Shown in pieces: positions 38,740-51,500 of a stretch of DNA of 64,000 bases. The notes under the pieces are model-generated. The model saw only the letters and a program-made list of their open reading frames with translations. It did not search any database and was not told where the DNA came from. Within the stretch, counting starts at the first letter, position 1. Each line of letters begins with the position of its first letter. The position numbers and the translations under genes are program-made. Source of the stretch: Kazachstania africana CBS 2517 (taxonomy: Eukaryota; Ascomycota; Saccharomycetes; Saccharomycetales; Saccharomycetaceae); assembly GCF_000304475.1 (NCBI RefSeq), contig NC_018947.1, forward strand, positions 248,001 through 312,000. Direction: 5' to 3'.

Positions 38740-40980
38740 ATGATACATCGACTGCTGTCACGATACAGATTTCCAATTACCCCATATGGTGTGTGCTCAA
38801 AAACGATACAACAAAACAGCATAGCGTCAAATTTTTGTAAGCGTAATGATACAGCTTCCAAAGCATTATATTCTACATCATATGTATCATCAAGACGAAC
38901 AGCAAAACTCAATACATGCAAGATTCACGTTCAAAATGAAAATATTCCTCAGACATTTCGAGAAACTCAAAATTTTGAGTTACTTCTGAACACTGCCTTA
39001 CGGGAAGTTCACAACAAGTATGTCTTTCTAAAGAGTTCCGACCGAAATGAGTACCATCTGAAACAGTTAACCTGGGATAGTTTGTGCTCCTCCATCCAGA
39101 AACAATTAGACGATAAAGAACTTCCTTTGAAGATAAAGAACTTTCCAGTTCGATTATCTGAGTACATACAGCCTCTTGATGATTCAAAAATCATTTTACA
39201 ATTACTAAATATTGACAAGATTTCACATAAAGCTTGGCAAGTTTTACTAAAGGAGCAAAGTCCAACAATTGAACGTAAATTTCAGTATCTTTTTTTAAAA
39301 CTGCTGAGCTATAACCATGAAAAGAAAACGTTGCCATCTGCGGTGCAGGCTTCCGAATCCATCAGTATTACAGACCCAATTGACTGGTTTCCCGAGACAA
39401 GAAAGATTAGACGCCACATTATAATGCATCTGGGTCCAACAAATTCAGGGAAGACATATCGCGCATTGAAGAGGCTAGGAGAAGTTGATAGAGGATATTA
39501 TGGTGGCCCGCTTCGTCTACTGGCTAGAGAAGTTTATGATAGATTCAAATCAGAAGGAACTAGATGCAATTTACTAACTGGTGAGGAGGTTATTAATGAT
39601 CTCGATGAACATGGTGAAAAAGCTGGCTTAACATCAGGTACAGTTGAGATGATTCCATATTCCCAGGACTTCGATGTTGTGGTATTAGATGAAATTCAAA
39701 TGCTGGGAGATGAGGACAGAGGATGGGCATGGAGTAATGCCCTATTAGGAGTTAAAGCGAAAGAAATTCATTTATGTGGAGAGAAAAGTGTCCTGCCAGT
39801 AATCAAAAAGATTACTGCATTAACTGGTGACAAATTGACAATCAATGAATATGAAAGGTTGGGCGAGCTTTCTGTTGAATCTAGATCATTAAAAAACGGC
39901 AATATGAGAAATCTTAGGAAAGGAGACTGTCTCGTTGCCTTTTCTAAGAAGAAAATTTTGGATTTGAAGTTAAAAATTGAAAGAGAGACAAAATTCAAAG
40001 TTGCTGTTATATACGGTTCCTTACCACCAGAAACAAGACTTCAACAGGCTTCTTTATTCAATAATGGTGAATACGAAATTCTTGTTGCATCGGATGCGAT
40101 AGGCATGGGATTAAACTTAGCCATTGATAGGATCATATTCATGACTGATGTGAAATTTAATGGTAAAGAATTGGTCAATTTGACTGCATCTAATATAAGA
40201 CAAATAGGTGGACGTGCAGGAAGATATAAAGATACCAAGGATGAGCCTTCAAAGGGCTTCATAACTGCAACGAAGTCTAGTGTTCTTAAATCAATCCGCG
40301 ATGGTATGGAAGCGCCAATGTCATACCTGGATAAAATAGTGGTGTGGCCTACTGACGAGATATGTGCAAAATTGATGGTAAGATATCCACCAAGAACGAA
40401 GCTAAGCTTTCTGTTGAAGAAATTTGAAGAGCAATTAGAAAATCATTCTAAGCAACTTTTCAAATTACCTGATCTGGAAAGCAAGTTGAAGACTATTGAT
40501 TTGTTCGAGCGTATGAATACTATTCCATTCCACGAGAAGTTGCGGTTAAGTACAGCACCAGTGAAGGATGCTCCACTTGTCAAGGACGCTTTCAAACAAT
40601 TCTGCGAAACCATTTCAGAAAGATATACTAAGAGTTTGCTATCCTACGATTTCCCATTCCACACACTAGATTACAGTTACATACAAAATGAAAGATACGA
40701 CCTCGAACATTACGAGTCGTTATACAACATCATTACGTTGTTTTTTTGGCTAAGCAACAGATATCCCGCGTACTTCATCGATACAGAGTCTGCTAAAGAT
40801 TTGAGAAACTTTTGTGAACTTATCATTTTCGAGAAATTAGACAGATTGAAGAAGAATCCTTACCAACGTGGCGTTTCCCTTCCTTACAGGGATACATTCC
40901 ACTCCAAACCTGACTTCAGAAGAGCACTAACAAAACCAACTCCTGCTTATAGACAACACAACGCTTATATAGCTCGATGA
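38740..40980 (+). CDS. SUV3: Mitochondrial ATP-dependent RNA helicase Suv3
   Basis: A 746-residue helicase (S. cerevisiae Suv3 has 737). With the exonuclease Dss1 it makes the mitochondrial degradosome, which decays RNA and excised introns. The N-terminal 50 residues are rich in Arg and Ser with few acids (MIHRLLSRYRFPI), a mitochondrial presequence. Walker A GPTNSGKT is near residue 232, the DExH-type DEIQM near 316, the SDAIGMGLNL helicase motif near 450, and QIGGRAGR near 487. The C-terminal Suv3 domain follows. The ATG at 38740 gives the expected length. It is tandem with TRM44 (172 bases) and ERG10. Confidence 0.96.
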   Translation: MIHRLLSRYRFPITPYGVCSKTIQQNSIASNFCKRNDTASKALYSTSYVSSRRTAKLNTCKIHVQNENIPQTFRETQNFELLLNTALREVHNKYVFLKSSDRNEYHLKQLTWDSLCSSIQKQLDDKELPLKIKNFPVRLSEYIQPLDDSKIILQLLNIDKISHKAWQVLLKEQSPTIERKFQYLFLKLLSYNHEKKTLPSAVQASESISITDPIDWFPETRKIRRHIIMHLGPTNSGKTYRALKRLGEVDRGYYGGPLRLLAREVYDRFKSEGTRCNLLTGEEVINDLDEHGEKAGLTSGTVEMIPYSQDFDVVVLDEIQMLGDEDRGWAWSNALLGVKAKEIHLCGEKSVLPVIKKITALTGDKLTINEYERLGELSVESRSLKNGNMRNLRKGDCLVAFSKKKILDLKLKIERETKFKVAVIYGSLPPETRLQQASLFNNGEYEILVASDAIGMGLNLAIDRIIFMTDVKFNGKELVNLTASNIRQIGGRAGRYKDTKDEPSKGFITATKSSVLKSIRDGMEAPMSYLDKIVVWPTDEICAKLMVRYPPRTKLSFLLKKFEEQLENHSKQLFKLPDLESKLKTIDLFERMNTIPFHEKLRLSTAPVKDAPLVKDAFKQFCETISERYTKSLLSYDFPFHTLDYSYIQNERYDLEHYESLYNIITLFFWLSNRYPAYFIDTESAKDLRNFCELIIFEKLDRLKKNPYQRGVSLPYRDTFHSKPDFRRALTKPTPAYRQHNAYIAR

Positions 40981-41018
40981 GAGTCCATGTATATTAAATA
41001 TTCATGTAAATACTGTTT

Positions 41019-41065
41019 CGGTCTTATCGTTAAAGTGTAGTGAGGCCCGGTCATATCACGATATG
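41019..41065 (+). promoter_or_regulatory. ERG10 upstream: Hap1-like CGGTCTTATCGT and a small palindrome
   Basis: CGGTCTTATCGT at 41019-41030 matches the Hap1 consensus CGGnnnTAnCGG except in the last base. A perfect inverted repeat, CATATC-AC-GATATG, is at 41052-41065. Hap1 is a known activator of several ERG genes in S. cerevisiae. The match is imperfect. Confidence 0.25.
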
Positions 41066-41317
41066 GATGGCGAGAACTGCCTGCTTCACCATACAAAATT
41101 TCATATTTTCCGCCTTGAGTTGGAAGTCGCGTGACATGACATCGTGAACAAATATGGCCTCGTTTAATCAATTTATTTGGCTTTTTTGAAGTAAGTTTTT
41201 CGGTGTTCTTAACTGCAACATGTAAAGGAAATAGATGCTGTGAATATAAAAAGCAAAGTAGATAATCTTTGGAGAAAACGCATCCATAAGAAGGTGAAGG
41301 CCGCCATAGAAATAAGA

Positions 41318-42514
41318 ATGTCTGAAAACGTATATATTGTTGCTGCCACTAGAACACCATTGGGTGCATTCCAGGGTTCAATTTCCTCAAAAACTGCTGT
41401 TGAACTGGGTTCGATAGCTGTCAAAGGCGCTATGGAAAGAGTGCCACAATTGAAGGCAGAATCAGATTATGATGAAATTATCTTCGGGAATGTTCTTTCT
41501 GCTAATCTTGGTCAAGCCCCAGCAAGACAGGTAGCTCTTGGTGCAGGTTTACCTGACACCATTGTAGCCTGTACCGTGAATAAGGTGTGCGCTTCAGCTA
41601 TGAAGGCAATCATACTTGGTGCTCAATCAATTAAATGTGGAAATTCAGATGTAGTCGTTGCAGGTGGTTGCGAATCAATGAGTAATACACCATACTACAT
41701 GCCAGCTGCTCGTTCAGGTGCAAGATTTGGTGAAACGAAGTTAATTGATGGTATCCAAAGAGATGGTTTAAATGACGCATATGATGGTATGGCTATGGGT
41801 GTGCATGCTGAAAAATGTGCCAAGGACTGGAATATCACCCGTACAGAACAAGATGACTTTGCTATAAGCTCATATCAAAAAGCCCAAAAGGCTCAAGCTG
41901 AAGGAAAATTTGATAGTGAGATAGTTCCTGTAACTATTAAAGGCTTCCGTGGTAAGGCTGACACAGTGGTTACACAAGATGAAGAACCGGCTAAATTACA
42001 CGTTGAAAAATTGAGAAGTGCCAGAACTGTTTTTCAAAAGGAAAATGGTACAGTAACGGCACCAAATGCTTCTCCAATTAATGATGGTTCTGCTGCTGTA
42101 ATTCTTGTTTCTGAGAGAAAACTCAAGGAATTGAACATAACCCCATTGGCTGTTATTAGAGGATGGGGTGAAGCTGCTCATGCCCCAGCTGATTTCACTT
42201 GGGCTCCTTCCTTAGCGGTTCCAAAGGCGTTAAAACATGCTAACATCGATGACATAAATTCTATTGATTTCTTTGAATTCAATGAGGCTTTCTCTGTCGT
42301 TGGTGTTGCGAATCCAAAAATTTTGAAATTGGATCAATCTAAAGTCAATGTTTACGGTGGTGCCGTGGCCCTTGGCCATCCATTAGGTTGCTCTGGTGCA
42401 AGAGTCGTAGTCACTTTATTATCTGTATTGAGACAAGAAGCTGGTAAATTGGGTGTTGCTGCTATCTGTAATGGTGGCGGTGGTGCCTCTTCTATTGTCA
42501 TCGAAAAGTTATAA
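41318..42514 (+). CDS. ERG10: Acetyl-CoA C-acetyltransferase (acetoacetyl-CoA thiolase)
   Basis: A 398-residue cytosolic thiolase, the same length as S. cerevisiae Erg10. It joins two acetyl-CoA to acetoacetyl-CoA, the first step of the mevalonate and sterol pathway. The acylated nucleophile Cys91 is in VNKVCASAMKA. The C-terminal catalytic motifs NEAFSVV, GHPLGCSGAR (His and Cys) and CNGGGGASS are intact. No presequence and no C-terminal peroxisome signal (ends IVIEKL). The open frame runs upstream to a GTG at 41240, giving an extra basic segment, but ATG 41318 gives MSENVYIVAATRTP, which fits the family. SMA1, which follows ERG10 in S. cerevisiae, is absent here. Confidence 0.97.
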   Translation: MSENVYIVAATRTPLGAFQGSISSKTAVELGSIAVKGAMERVPQLKAESDYDEIIFGNVLSANLGQAPARQVALGAGLPDTIVACTVNKVCASAMKAIILGAQSIKCGNSDVVVAGGCESMSNTPYYMPAARSGARFGETKLIDGIQRDGLNDAYDGMAMGVHAEKCAKDWNITRTEQDDFAISSYQKAQKAQAEGKFDSEIVPVTIKGFRGKADTVVTQDEEPAKLHVEKLRSARTVFQKENGTVTAPNASPINDGSAAVILVSERKLKELNITPLAVIRGWGEAAHAPADFTWAPSLAVPKALKHANIDDINSIDFFEFNEAFSVVGVANPKILKLDQSKVNVYGGAVALGHPLGCSGARVVVTLLSVLRQEAGKLGVAAICNGGGGASSIVIEKL

Positions 42515-42697
42515 TAAATAGTTCTTTTATAACTCATTTATTGTTTGCTCTTCTTTAACATGATTGAAAATTTGTACAAGAATACCATATATTTTTTAGT
42601 TATTCTGTCCTATATATAAATAAGAGAAGGCGGGTTAGAGATGAATAATTTGATTATTTTTGGTATAGAATATTTATAAAGAGTGTATATGCAGAAA

Positions 42698-43897
42698 TTA
42701 GTACCAATCATGAGCAACGTTTATCATTGCAGGTGTAGGGTTAATATGAGGGGCTAATTCGGGGCTTGCCACAGCAGTTGGAGCACTGGAATCAAAGCTT
42801 GAATCTGTGGTAATATTGAAAAGTTTACCCCTCAAATCTTGTTGGATACTATGACAATCATAAGCGATTGCATTAGGATGTAAATATTGATCTTCAGAGT
42901 AACTGGAACATATAGAGTTTTTAGACTCCTTTGGTACATTACTCAACGGACCTTCATTGACGAAGGATGTCAGCTCTGATACTTCACTTTTAAGTTGATT
43001 TATATCAATTCTGTTATAGGGATTTAACTTGAGAATTTGACAAAGCAAATTAAATAGAGCGTCAGATATGGGTAAGATCCTTTTCAATACTGCAGGATCT
43101 TCTATGAAATAATGAAAGGTTTTATCCTCGACGCGGTGAGCTTTCAACCATGGGTTTCTGATGCATGTTAAATTAATGAGTATGACACCCAATGACCAAA
43201 TATCACTTTTATCATTAGGGAAGATGGAGGTATCGTTATTTGAGAGTATTCTCTCTGGGGACATATAGTATGAGCTGCCGATGCAAACATTTGGAACCAA
43301 ATTTTTGGAACTTGTTGCCAAGCCAAAATCACAAAGGTATAGATTGTCATTTGAATCTAAGAGGAGATTTTCCGGTTTAATATCACCATGGTAAACATTA
43401 TTTTCATGACAATATTGTAATGCAGAACAAAGTTGAAGAAAGACTTTTTTAATTAAATTCCCATTGCGTGTGAAATGTTGTTGTTCTACAATGGAAGTGA
43501 ATAAATCTGTTTGGTGGTAATCCATAACGATGAAAGTCACAGCGTTAGATTCCAAAACTTGATGAATTGTTACGATATTTTCATGGTCGTGTACACGCAA
43601 TTGCATGACAATTTCTTTATAGTGTGGGACTTTCAAGATTTGTTCTTCTGAAAGCTGTAGAATGGAATCTAAATCTATTGATGGTAGGATTATACGTCCT
43701 TGATAAAAGTCGAACAGTTTCTTTATTTCGTTCTGTAGCGAATCGACAGGATATGGTTGCGAACTGGATTTGAGAATAGCCTTAATTGCGTACTCTTGAT
43801 GAGTTATTATATCTACTACATGCAACACCAAACCGTATGCACCAGATCCCACGGTGGAAAAGATTTTAAAGTTATTTATTTGACAATTTGTTAACAT
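42698..43897 (-). CDS. SKS1: Ser/Thr protein kinase of the Sks1/Vhs1 family
   Basis: A 399-residue kinase at the position of S. cerevisiae SKS1 (502 residues; paralog VHS1, 461). Sks1 helps cells adapt to low glucose, partly independently of Snf3. The glycine loop GSGAYGLVLHV is at residues 17-27, the catalytic lysine in YAIKAILKSS, the metal-binding DFGLA near 191, and an APE-like MSPERIL. The catalytic loop reads HGDIKPENLLL instead of HRDIKPEN, so the usual arginine is glycine. The C-terminal 90 residues are disordered and shorter than in S. cerevisiae. It is divergent from RMI1 across an unusually long 1.7 kb gap. Confidence 0.88.
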   Translation of the reverse strand: MLTNCQINNFKIFSTVGSGAYGLVLHVVDIITHQEYAIKAILKSSSQPYPVDSLQNEIKKLFDFYQGRIILPSIDLDSILQLSEEQILKVPHYKEIVMQLRVHDHENIVTIHQVLESNAVTFIVMDYHQTDLFTSIVEQQHFTRNGNLIKKVFLQLCSALQYCHENNVYHGDIKPENLLLDSNDNLYLCDFGLATSSKNLVPNVCIGSSYYMSPERILSNNDTSIFPNDKSDIWSLGVILINLTCIRNPWLKAHRVEDKTFHYFIEDPAVLKRILPISDALFNLLCQILKLNPYNRIDINQLKSEVSELTSFVNEGPLSNVPKESKNSICSSYSEDQYLHPNAIAYDCHSIQQDLRGKLFNITTDSSFDSSAPTAVASPELAPHINPTPAMINVAHDWY

Positions 43898-45580
43898 TAA
43901 AAAAATAAAAACACTTTGATTTACTATTGGTGTGTATCGTTAGAGACACAACAAGAAAAAGAAGAACGAGATTTTTATGGTGTTTCAATATATATATATA
44001 TGCAAAACTATTACATCTGTCGTGTTGTTTCGACTCCTTCAAATCTTGGTTAATAAAGTTTCCTCGGAACAGCAAATTTACTATACGTATTCCGTCCCAA
44101 CACCGATTTTATGGATTATCAAAGCAGTAGACGACGAAGTACCAGAATTTTAGTCAGAGTTCCGTTTTATTCAAAGATCAGGAGTGCCAAGATTCAGTTA
44201 GATATTTGCGTAATGATAATTATTACTCAAACGACAGTTTCTTCGAGAAAGAAATTGTGCGAGATTATCTGTGATCAGCAGGCAACTTTTACTTCTTATT
44301 TCTTCCCTATTGCATTCCTGAGATTTCGGAATATCTTCCTCTATGTGGTTTTCTCTGAGTGCCACTTCTTTTTTGTTATTAAACTTCGGCGAGTTTTTCC
44401 AGAGTGGTTGGAGTTTTAACCGGCTTTACAAGGAAAGGGGGAGAGAGATTGAAAGGGAATGTTACGCCGAAAAGAACACACCGCAGCACATGTGATTGAA
44501 AAACATCTGGAAACATCTACGAAACTTTCTCTGTGCGGGCTGCCGAGTAGCGCAACGGCACATACGCTTCACGGCCTTTTCTGAGCGTAGATACTTCTTT
44601 CTTTCTTTCTTTCTTTTTGCGTGACTGCAAAAGGACCTCTTGAAAAGGAAGTCCGGAAAAACAACCATATTCAAGTGCCCACGCTGCTCCTCTTTCCATT
44701 TTTCCCTCCGTCCATATAGAGTTCACAATCCAACGGAGACAATTCGAGCGGGATGATCTTAAAAGCTTGGAGGCAGACTTGAAAGGAACGAAAAAGAACA
44801 TGCAAATTTCTTTTCCCTTCTTCAAGTCTTGGGAATTATGGGAAGAGAGAGAACGTCCCTGTTGCTTGAAACAATAAGAATTTTGGGAAACTGTTGCCTT
44901 CTAAGAAAAAATAAAAATTCTCAACCATCCATTTACAATACTTGTTTCCCAATATGGATTCACGGAAAAAAACTATCGCAGTAATTTCTCGAACCTCTAT
45001 TGTTGTGTAATTTATTGCTTGGCGGAAAAATGTTTCTCTCTCTGCTTCTTTTTCTAGGCCAAAAAATGCTTTCAAATCTTTGTTCCGTGGATTGCTGACC
45101 GACAGCCAACATGTCTACCTAATAGACCTTTCTATCATTTGATTCTCACTCCGGTTAATTCTTAACTCCTAACCTGGTTAAAAGCAACGATTCGCTGAAC
45201 GCTAACTTGGTTACATTGCCATCTGCAGCATATGACAGTTTCGTGTATGTGTCTGCGCCACCATTTACATCAAGAGGAGGGATTACTCGCTCTTTCTCGG
45301 TGCTAAGACGTGCTTTAGTACTTTTTAAAAAAAGCGGAATGAGAAACTACGTAATCATTCCAAATCCCCCATGTCAACTCATTGTGCTTTGCTGATTAAT
45401 TCAATCTGACACGAATAATCATAGAGACAGTTTGTAAGTCGAAACACATCATTTGTATTCTGGGGCTCTTTTCAACATATCATTGAAAGTGGAAAAAAAA
45501 ATAATCGTAGAGAACAAAACTCTGTTTTTTGACTGCAAGAGAGAGAAATTGGATATTGAATATCAAAGCCAATAACAACT
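43898..45580. promoter_or_regulatory. 1.7 kb gene-free stretch upstream of SKS1 and RMI1 with seven CGGANNA motifs
   Basis: This is the longest gene-free interval in the window. The short frames in it (for example 43927-44130 and 44111-44419) lack homology and codon bias. Rgt1-type CGGANNA motifs lie at 44065, 44327, 44654, 44963 and 45023 on the plus strand and at 44088-44094 and 45081-45087 on the minus strand. An AGGGG stress-element match is near 44437. A small GC-rich patch is at about 44534-44590. The size and content suggest a complex SKS1 promoter, possibly glucose-controlled; this is inference. Confidence 0.4.
44597..44616. repeat. CTTT tetranucleotide repeat, five units
   Basis: Five tandem CTTT units within the long gap upstream of SKS1. 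A simple microsatellite, probably variable in length. Confidence 0.8.
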
Positions 45581-46264
45581 ATGTCTCTTTCCGGCATTAT
45601 ATCTCAGGATATAACGCAACAAATAGATCTCCCGACTACAACTACATCTGCAAGAGAGGCGTCGGTGTTTAAAGCATATCAAAACGATCCATGGCTGCAT
45701 GGAACTGCGCAAAATGTGATAGATCAGAAGATGCTAGAAGTAGATCGTGATTTACTTTTCCAAATTCTTATGATAGAAAATGTTAGTAAATCAAAGCAGA
45801 CTCAATATGACGATTTGAAAGCTAAGATTGACCCTAAAAATCAAAAAGTTGATCGATTGAAAGATTCTAATGTTAAAGGTCCGAAACGTTACCAAATGGT
45901 AACTCAAGTTAATATGGAAGATGATAATCTTTCTCAAAGAAATAATAATGTATTAAATGACAAATCAGTTTTCAAATTGGCGATACAAAGTAAAGCTGGT
46001 GATATCTTCTTTGCTGTCAATACCACTCCATTACCATGGAGTTCATGCATGCTAGGTTCTAAAATAACAATAAAACCGGGGACGATCTTTAACAGAGGCA
46101 TGTTTATATTAAAGGAATCAAACGTCACCTTCTTAGGTGGTATTAATAGAACTTGGAACGAAAATAAAGACTATAAAATGTGCGATTATTTTGAAGCTAA
46201 ACTTGATCAATACAAATCCACTATAAATAATAACACAAGGAAAAGGAGAGCCCCTGCAACTTGA
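45581..46264 (+). CDS. RMI1: RecQ-mediated genome instability protein Rmi1
   Basis: A 227-residue protein (S. cerevisiae Rmi1 has 241). It is the OB-fold subunit of the Sgs1-Top3-Rmi1 complex, which dissolves double Holliday junctions and restrains crossovers in the nucleus. An N-terminal helical part (about 1-90) precedes an OB-fold region with KRYQMVTQVN, the strand FKLAIQSKAGDIFFAVN, and the turn MLGSKITIKPGTIFNRGMFIL. The C-terminus is basic (NNNTRKRRAPAT). It lies between SKS1 and MET12 as in S. cerevisiae. Sequence similarity within this family is low, so position adds much to the call. Confidence 0.9.
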   Translation: MSLSGIISQDITQQIDLPTTTTSAREASVFKAYQNDPWLHGTAQNVIDQKMLEVDRDLLFQILMIENVSKSKQTQYDDLKAKIDPKNQKVDRLKDSNVKGPKRYQMVTQVNMEDDNLSQRNNNVLNDKSVFKLAIQSKAGDIFFAVNTTPLPWSSCMLGSKITIKPGTIFNRGMFILKESNVTFLGGINRTWNENKDYKMCDYFEAKLDQYKSTINNNTRKRRAPAT

Positions 46265-46327
46265 TCAAAAAAATTTCTTCAGTGCATTAGTCTACTATAT
46301 TAAATCAATCTACGTTTATATATATAT

Positions 46328-48277
<1,950 letters not shown>

Positions 48278-48522
48278 TTAATAGTTATATCACAGTTAAC
48301 TCTTGTCTATTTGTCATCTTAAGTTAATTGTACATATTCAAAATTTTTCAATTTAATCATCGCGAGCAATATCGAAAAATTCGATGAAGGCCATGGATGA
48401 GTTAATTACAAGGTTCTAGAAGAATTGAAACTGAAAAGTCAACATTAAATGGCCTATATTACTTTTTCGCTATTGGAATAAGCATAGGCTGAGATTTTAA
48501 GAATACTCTGATTGTGCTAGCG

Positions 48523-51500
48523 ATGTCTGAATTGCGTTTGTTTGTTCCGGAAGATGATTCAGACGATGAGAACTTGCAACAAGAACTATCTAGACAGGAG
48601 GAAGCTATTATTGGAAGCAGCATCAAAGAGACATCTACACTTGAGGCGATTAAAGGTGAAAATGAGGATGCGATGCAATCTGTCGATGAGATACGAGAGG
48701 AAGATGAGGACGAGTCTCCATTGTATCCCTTAATACCTATTGATGAAGACGAAGGTTCTGATTTAAAGCCAAAAATCAAAGATATACGACCTGTGGACAT
48801 ATTCGTGAGTTTGCCCTTACCATTTCAACAGAAAGTGGTTGAAAGTTGTCTGGTCTCGGATGACCCATTGGTTATTATGGGGAAAGGCCTAGGTATGGCT
48901 AATGTTGTTGCAAATTTGACACATGTCTTGGCAACCCCCACAATAATTGACGGCCAGATAAAGAGGTCGTTGGTCATAATACTTAATGCCACTGCGAATG
49001 ACAACCGTCAAATTGGTGAAGAGTTGAGGGAATTGTCTTGGCTGAGTAGCAATAACGTCGATGATGCTACTGGCTTTCGCGAACAAAATGAAGATGCAGA
49101 AGATAGACCTTTCAATGTTGTTACAGCAGAATCTTCAAGTGTTGAAAAGAGAAGAAAATTGTACTTATCGGGTGGAACTGTCAGTGTTACATCTAGAATT
49201 CTCATTGTCGATCTCTTGTCGGGTATTCTACATCCTAACAAAATTACTGGTATGATAGTCTTGAATGTGGAATCACTTAGAAGTTACTCCAACGAATCTT
49301 TCATATTGGAAATATATAGGTCTCAAAACAAATGGGGGTTTATCAAGGGATTCTCTGAATCACCAGAGCCATTCACAATGGAGTTTTCGCCACTAATGAG
49401 GAGAATGAGAGAACTTAGATTCAAAAATATTCTACTGTGGCCTCGATTCCGTGTAGAAGTCTCAAATACTCTAAATCCTGTTGCTCAGCAATCTAACAAA
49501 GTTATAGAAGTAAAAGTCTCTTTAACTGATTCAATGGCTCAAATTCAATTTGGGCTTATGGAGTGTCTAAAAAAATGCATTGGAGAATTGAATCGTAAGA
49601 ATCCTGGACTGTCTTTGGAATGGTGGGACATTAACAATGTTCTAGACAAATACTTCCTGAAATCCATCGATTCTGTAATGATGCCAAATTGGCATAGAAT
49701 ATCCTTTGAATCAAAACAACTGGTGAAAGACATCAGATTTTTGAAAAGACTTTTAAAACTTCTGATTAAGGCAGATGCTGTTGACTTTTATGAGGAAATT
49801 CAACTAAGCTTGGATGCGAATAAACCTTCCATTACACACAAATACACTGAATCTCCCTGGCTCATGGCAGAGGAGTCACAGCTCGTTATTTCTCATGCAA
49901 GGAAAAGAATATATTACAAAGATGAATATATCCTGGAAGAAGCTCCAAAATGGGAGCAACTCGTGAGAATTTTAGATGATATTTCGCATCAAAGGTTAAC
50001 AAAAGGATTTTCAGGTCCAACTTGCATTGTTTGCTCAGAAAAATCTACAGCTGCCCAATTGACAAAAATAGTGCATTCTGCTGATAAAAAGGATGGCTTT
50101 AGAAAGAATATGTTGAAAAAACTGAAACTCTATAAAGATAGAAGAGAAGCAAGTAAACAATTGGTAAAACAGGTAAAAGAGAAAGATTCAGATTCTTTAC
50201 AACGGGAACTAAACGTTAGTACTACATTTGCAAAGGAACAACCGATTACAAAGAGAAGGAGAACTAGAGGAGCTGCAGCTGTTGCAGCTGTCGAGAGACT
50301 AAGGAGTTCAGGAGGCGGTGAAGACATCGAGTCAGTAATTGATTCCTATAATCCGGAGCAAGAACTCGGTAGGACACGGAACGATGGATATGAGGAAGAT
50401 GGTGACTCCTTTGAAGAGCCAGATGACGAACTTTTGATTACTGACATTATTGATTCACAGGACACCGAACTGTATCTAGAGCAGAAATATATTGTTGAAC
50501 CTGAAGAACAGGAATATTACAAAACAACACCATCATTTACTTCTGGCCTAACAGAAGATATATGGAATGAGAGAATTGACAATTTTAGTTATGTCGAAAG
50601 AAATGAGCAGGTTATTATCGAGACTTTTGGAAATATTATTGATGATTCTTTTCTTCAGGAAACCATGCCCTCATATATTATAATGTTCGAACCAGATTTA
50701 TCCTTTATAAGAAAAGTGGAACTTTACAGGGCGATACAAAAAGAGAATCCACCTAAGATTTTTTTCATGTACTATGGAGAAAGTGTAGAGGAACAGGGTC
50801 ACCTTCTTGCCATTAAAAGGGAAAAGGATGCCTTTACAAAACTAATAAAAGAAAATGCTCAATTAGCTAGCCATTTTGAAGCAGAAGAGGACTTATCTCA
50901 CTTCAAGAATTTAGCAGAAAGAAAAATGAAGTTGAACAAGCTTCGTCGAACAAATACAAGGAATGCAGGTGGGCAAAAGGGTTATCAGCATTTTACTCAG
51001 GATGTGGTAATTGTGGATTCACGTGAATTCAACGCAACATTACCAGGACTTCTATTCAGGTACGGTGTAAGGGTAATACCATGCATGCTATCTGTTGGTG
51101 ACTATATTATAAGCCCAGATATCTGTATAGAAAGAAAGTCCATAGCCGATTTGATTGGTTCTCTGCAAAATAATAGATTGGCAGTACAATGCAAAAAAAT
51201 GGTACAATACTATAAGTACGCAACGCTATTAATTGAATTCGACGAAAATCAATCTTTCTCATTGGAGCCATTCAGTGAAAGGCGCAATTATAGAAAACAA
51301 GATATCTCGACAACACACCCGATATCGAGCAAACTTTCTCAGGATGAAATTCAACGAAAGTTATCGAGACTAGTCATGAAATTTCCAACTCTAAAAATTA
51401 TATGGTCCTCTTCACCATTACAGAGTGTTAATATCATTTTAGAGCTAAAGTTGGGCAGAGATCAGCCAGATCCAAATTTAGCGGTTTCATACGGTACCCA

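Noticed and set aside
41240..41317. N-terminal extension of Erg10 with a basic, presequence-like segment
   Set aside because: It begins with GTG and has no ATG before 41318; the family start fits 41318 exactly.
43927..44419. Two frames of 67 and 102 codons upstream of SKS1
   Set aside because: No similarity to known proteins, no codon bias, overlapping each other; treated as chance in a long promoter.
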